Positions 61,201 to 64,000 of a DNA stretch of 64,000 nucleotides are shown here, piece by piece. A program made the translations under genes and the position numbers. Source of the DNA: Eunapius fragilis (Eukaryota; Porifera; Demospongiae; Spongillida; Spongillidae); NCBI GenBank assembly GCA_963681505.1, contig OY811980.1:5831004-5895003 (forward strand), in the 5' to 3' direction. Position 1 is the first letter of the stretch, and each line of letters starts with the position of its first letter. Under the pieces are notes generated by a model. The model was not told where the DNA came from and ran no database searches. It saw nothing but the letters and a program-made list of their open reading frames with translations.

Positions 61201-64000
61201 ACATTGAGGGGAGGGGAGGGGGCTAGGATGGTTTGATGGTATGCAGGTCAAAGGTTGATGCAGTACACACTCTCACAATACATACCATCCTCTGAAGTGA
61301 GCTGACTAACAGGATCACTGTAGACACTTGTTCCTCCACTGGTCACCACACTCACTCTGAAGGTGTACAAGGTATAGAAGGCAAGTCCACTTATAGTTAG
61401 TGATGTGGTCAGTGTGGTGATGTTAGTGGTTCCATTAGTGTTCTCTGCTGGGTAGTACACAACCACATACATCTGTATGATGCCATTGGGAAACTGGGGG
61501 CGTGTCCAATTTAGAGTAATTGCAGTAGAATTTTGATTGTATGCAGTAAGGTTATATGGAGGAGGTGGGGCTGGAAAAAAAAAGTATCAGTATATGAAGT
61601 GAACTTACCAAGCTCAATGAACAACATACTTCCTTCAACTGTACTGGATGTTGATATATCTGAAGGGCCTCCCTCTCCCACTGATGTGTTAGCAGTCACA
61701 TAACAACTATATTGTGTGTAAGTATTAAGCCCAGTCAGTGTAACTGCCAGTGTTGTCCCATCGACTATAGATCTAATGGTGGATACATTTGATCCAATCA
61801 GTTGCTCTGGATATGTTTGATTAGCAGAAATGTTACAGTACACAGAGTAACCAGTGATGATACCATTCCTAGGTATGGGTACAGACCAACTAGCAGACAG
61901 CTGAGATGGTGAACCAGCAATATAAGTCAGATAAAACTTCTGAGGTGATGATGGAACTATAGAAGAATAATGATCATTAGGAAGAAATGCATAATGGGAT
62001 ACATAACGAATATGGGGCCACAAATTTAGCAAACTTGCATAAATGATGCAAGCCAATAAATAATGAACAAAGCAGTATCTAATTAACATTTACCATCTTG
62101 ACTGGTCTGATATATACTGATGTTGGAGGGACTTCCCTCTCCAGCACTAGTGTTAGCAGTGACATAACACTGGTAGAATGTGAATGGAAGAAGGCCACTC
62201 AGGTATACAGAAGTCTGACTGGTCACGTTGATAACAGTATAGATAGAAGCACCAGTTGGCACCTGTTCAGGATAGGTCTGGTTCAGTGAAACTGTGCAGT
62301 ACACTGTGTAGCCTGTCACAATCCCATTGGGTGAGGATGGAGGTGTCCAGTTGGCCATAAGGACACTTGAAGAGACTGCAGAGAGCTGGAAGTTCAGTGG
62401 CATTGAGGGAACTGCAGAAACATATTAAAATATCAATAACATGTGTTACTAAATAACATCACTATACGTACCATCTTGTAATGTTCCGATAACTAGTTGC
62501 TGGTTATAGTTTCCGTATATTTGGGCACTAAGCCTGGTAGAATAGCTGTATGCTCTTACAGTAAATGAATACACTGTAAACGGATTAAGACCAATAAACG
62601 TGTAGGACTGTTGTGAGCTGTCATTGGTGGAGATGGTAATATTCACTGGGTTGAATGACAGTGAAGTATTGTGCATTATCTGATACCCAGCAATGAGACC
62701 TTGGGGAGTCTGTGGATATCCCCATGTTAGCTTGATTGATGTAGAGTTGACAGCAGTGGCAGAAAAGTTAGTGGGAGGTGAGGATATGCCTGGGTCTGTA
62801 GTGATGACCACAGCAGTGGTGAGAGCACCAGGGCCAATCCTAGTTGAGGCCTGCACACACAGGGCATACATGCTAAATGGAACCAGATTAGTCAAGGTTG
62901 CATTGTATGTTGCCTGCCCTGGTACAGAAGGAATATGTTGACTTGTTCCACTTGTAGTACAATTACCAAAAGTACTGATGGAATAGTACAAGTCATAACT
63001 AGTAATGATTCCATTGACAGCAGTTGGTTCTGCCCATGAGACAAAGAGAGCTGATGAATTGACTACTGAGGAGGTCAGGGCATTAGGAGTATCAGGCACT
63101 GTGATTAAAACGATTGTAGGATGATATGAACATTATTTTAAGTATGTACACAAAACATACCATCTTCATTTGTTGATACCGTGACAGCAGAACTGCTGTT
63201 GCCAAGGGTTACTGTAAGGGCTCTCACAAAAACAATATATTTTGTGTAAATGGACAGGCCTCTGAGGAGAGTGCTGTTGGAATCATTTGTATTCACAGCA
63301 TAAGTAGTTCCGGCTTCTCCTGAAAGTGTATAGTTCACTTGGTAGCCTCTGATGATGCCATTTTGGAACTGGGGTGGTTGCCAAGTAACCATGATGGAGG
63401 TGGAGCTGGTGTTGTAGGCCACAACATTGAGGGGAGGGGAGGGGGCTAGGATGGTTTGATGGTATGCAAGTCAAAGAATGATGCAGTTCACACTCTCAAA
63501 ATACATACCATCTTCTGAAGTGGGCTGACTAACAGGATCACTGAAGGCACTTGTCCCTCCACTGGTCACCACACTCACTCTGAAGGTGTACAAGGTATAG
63601 AAGGCAAGTCCACTTATAGTTAGTGATGTGGTCAGCGTGGTGATGTTAGTGGTCCCATTAGTGTTCTCTGCTGGGTAGTACACAACCTCATACATCTGTA
63701 TGATGCCATTGGGAAACAGGGGGCGTGTCCAATTTAGAGTGATCGAAGAAGAACTTTGATTGTATGCAGTAAGGTTGTATGGAGGAGGTGGGGCTGGAAA
63801 AACCAAATGTAACAGTATATGAAGGAAAACATACCAAGCTGCAATGCACAAATACCTCCTTCAACTGTCCTGGATGTTGATATAACTGAAGGGCATCCCT
63901 CTCCCACTGATGTGCTAGCAGTCACATAACAACTATATTGTGTGTATGGGCTAAGTCCACTCATGGTAGCAACCAGTGTTGTCCCATTGACTACAGATCT
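53935..64000 (-). CDS. Adhesion GPCR with FN3-array stalk (5' end beyond right edge)
   Basis: Plasma-membrane receptor read right to left. Stalk: FN3 cassette exons from 64000 to 58844, then juxtamembrane FN3 exons 58141-58443, 57843-58071 with 57585-57787, and 57360-57528 (about 17 FN3 domains in the window). Then small exons 57198-57314, 57056-57166 and 56843-57006, a hormone-receptor-like domain and GAIN (56778 to 55644), GPS, seven membrane segments and a cytoplasmic tail ending at TGA 53935-53937. The tail (HMEEVVTVTFDEGQSGEDVE) is acidic at the end. Nearly all stalk introns are phase 1. I saw no disabling mutation in the 7TM exons, unlike the duplicate at 47.6-49.4 kb. The one unresolved spot is the start of the GPS exon. 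The ligand is unknown. Confidence 0.82.
55254..55400 (-). CDS. GPS exon of the adhesion GPCR
   Basis: Encodes NYPSGGRGNWTTEGC, then EIQCQCSHLTNFAILV, ending at a GTAAGG donor. The cleavage tripeptide HL|T and the C-x-C pair are intact, predicting autoproteolysis. The usual first GPS Cys and Trp (CxFW) are not readable in the same frame; VLWNEKEH in another frame just upstream suggests a small indel or a separate micro-exon. The exon start is therefore uncertain. Confidence 0.65.
55442..55562. repeat. 60-bp tandem duplication in an intron
   Basis: Two copies of ACCAATCTGATCATTAATAC-CCCCTCC...CTGCTGCACTAAAGTTCCA next to the GPS exon. Confidence 0.85.
55644..57314 (-). CDS. Hormone-receptor-like domain and GAIN region
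   Basis: Exons: 57198-57314 (APTTDPSVIYLRIS), 57056-57166 (TCAPLSDSNDSKCQSSGEWH with paired Cys/Trp), 56843-57006 (CPNDVTTGSYRIECNI), 56333-56778 (CALDVANRGGTYSWPEAVDG then CQYGVVGQNVTRYCNG and W.ED.S.C: the HormR fold with its Cys and Trp positions, followed by GAIN subdomain A), 56204-56280, 56043-56155, and 55644-56007 (GAIN subdomain B strands LANLTVEGTSFSFSPQDVGN and GLVFSIYRTASFFP). GAIN catalyses receptor self-cleavage. Exon borders in the middle are approximate. Confidence 0.68.
57360..58443 (-). CDS. Juxtamembrane FN3 domains of the adhesion GPCR
   Basis: 58141-58443 is one FN3 (SVNVSWEQIPN...). 57843-58071 plus 57585-57787 plus 57360-57528 form two further FN3 domains split by internal introns. 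Their motifs are ANLTWSCPLEKN, SYSFVVLVNTTEGEGE, LLVSWSPPS and NLFNYTQYTIFVCAF. They are diverged from the cassette exons and represent the unamplified base of the stalk. The half-exon at 57585-57787 is the one retained in the decayed duplicate. Confidence 0.75.
58844..60878 (-). CDS. Adhesion-GPCR stalk: last FN3 cassette (beta, gamma, two delta)
   Basis: Beta 60243-60878, gamma 59821-60138, delta 59259-59588, delta 58844-59170. The cassette ends with two delta exons and has no epsilon/alpha. Introns here are longer (up to 250 bp) and unlike those of the other cassettes; one carries a TG-rich patch (60172-60215). The 400 bp from 58444 to 58843 hold no exon. Confidence 0.76.
60938..63098 (-). 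CDS. Adhesion-GPCR stalk: complete FN3 cassette
   Basis: Beta 62472-63098 (two FN3), gamma 62094-62411, delta 61630-61956, epsilon 61286-61570, alpha 60938-61222. Very close to cassette 2 of the left array, including the wording of introns, so the arrays have exchanged sequence or duplicated recently. Confidence 0.78.
63161..64000 (-). CDS. Adhesion-GPCR stalk: FN3 exons delta (partial), epsilon, alpha
   Basis: Delta 63856-64000 (continues off the edge), epsilon 63509-63793, alpha 63161-63445, all with phase-1 borders. They are the end of a cassette in the same order as the left FN3 array. Confidence 0.76.

Overview
This is intron-rich, microsatellite-rich animal nuclear DNA. There are no bacterial operons, ribosome binding sites or CRISPR arrays. 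Large fibronectin type III (FN3) exon arrays feed an adhesion-GPCR tail, introns are very short (often 50-70 nt), and DNA transposons are dense. This fits an early-branching marine invertebrate, most plausibly a sponge; that is inference from gene content, not proof.

Layout. (1) 1-11.5 kb, minus strand: an FN3-array gene. Almost every exon encodes one or two complete FN3 domains between phase-1 introns. Exons recur in a fixed order (beta-gamma-delta(1-3)-epsilon-alpha), i.e. a higher-order exon cassette amplified at least four times. An upstream two-FN3 exon lies at 18157-18768 and the 3' end is off the left edge. (2) 11.8-28.6 kb: two near-identical 5.34-kb transposons ('A') in inverted orientation, 11854-17192 and 23294-28634. 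They have CACTG...CAGTG ends and subterminal GGTGTT/ACACC repeats. The left copy split a decayed FN3 exon. The 6.1-kb spacer holds an intact FN3 exon and a 2.3-kb foldback element. (3) 29.4-41.6 kb: a third, diverged copy of A riddled with nested insertions: a perfect-hairpin MITE, two TTAA-target elements, a 6.36-kb CACTG element ('B') with a 3-bp target duplication, and an insert with possible sema-domain exons. It is cut at 41615 by a hAT transposon with a frameshifted transposase. (4) 44.8-46.2 kb, minus: the 5' part of an XPB/ERCC3 helicase gene whose downstream exons are absent. (5) 46.4-53.9 kb: a MITE, a decayed partial duplicate of an adhesion-GPCR tail (47.6-49.4 kb), minisatellites, a decayed intron-containing Gypsy-type integrase, a mariner-like MITE, and two clusters of a CCGCTAGCGG palindrome. 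(6) 53.9-64 kb, minus: an apparently functional adhesion GPCR (FN3 cassette array, juxtamembrane FN3s, hormone-receptor-like domain, GAIN, GPS with HL|T cleavage site, 7TM, cytoplasmic tail). Its 5' end is off the right edge.

The two FN3 regions share the same cassette exons in the same order, so they are paralogous receptor-type genes. Transposons account for most of the sequence between them. Exon boundaries were placed by eye from GT/AG sites and reading phase and may be off by a few bases.
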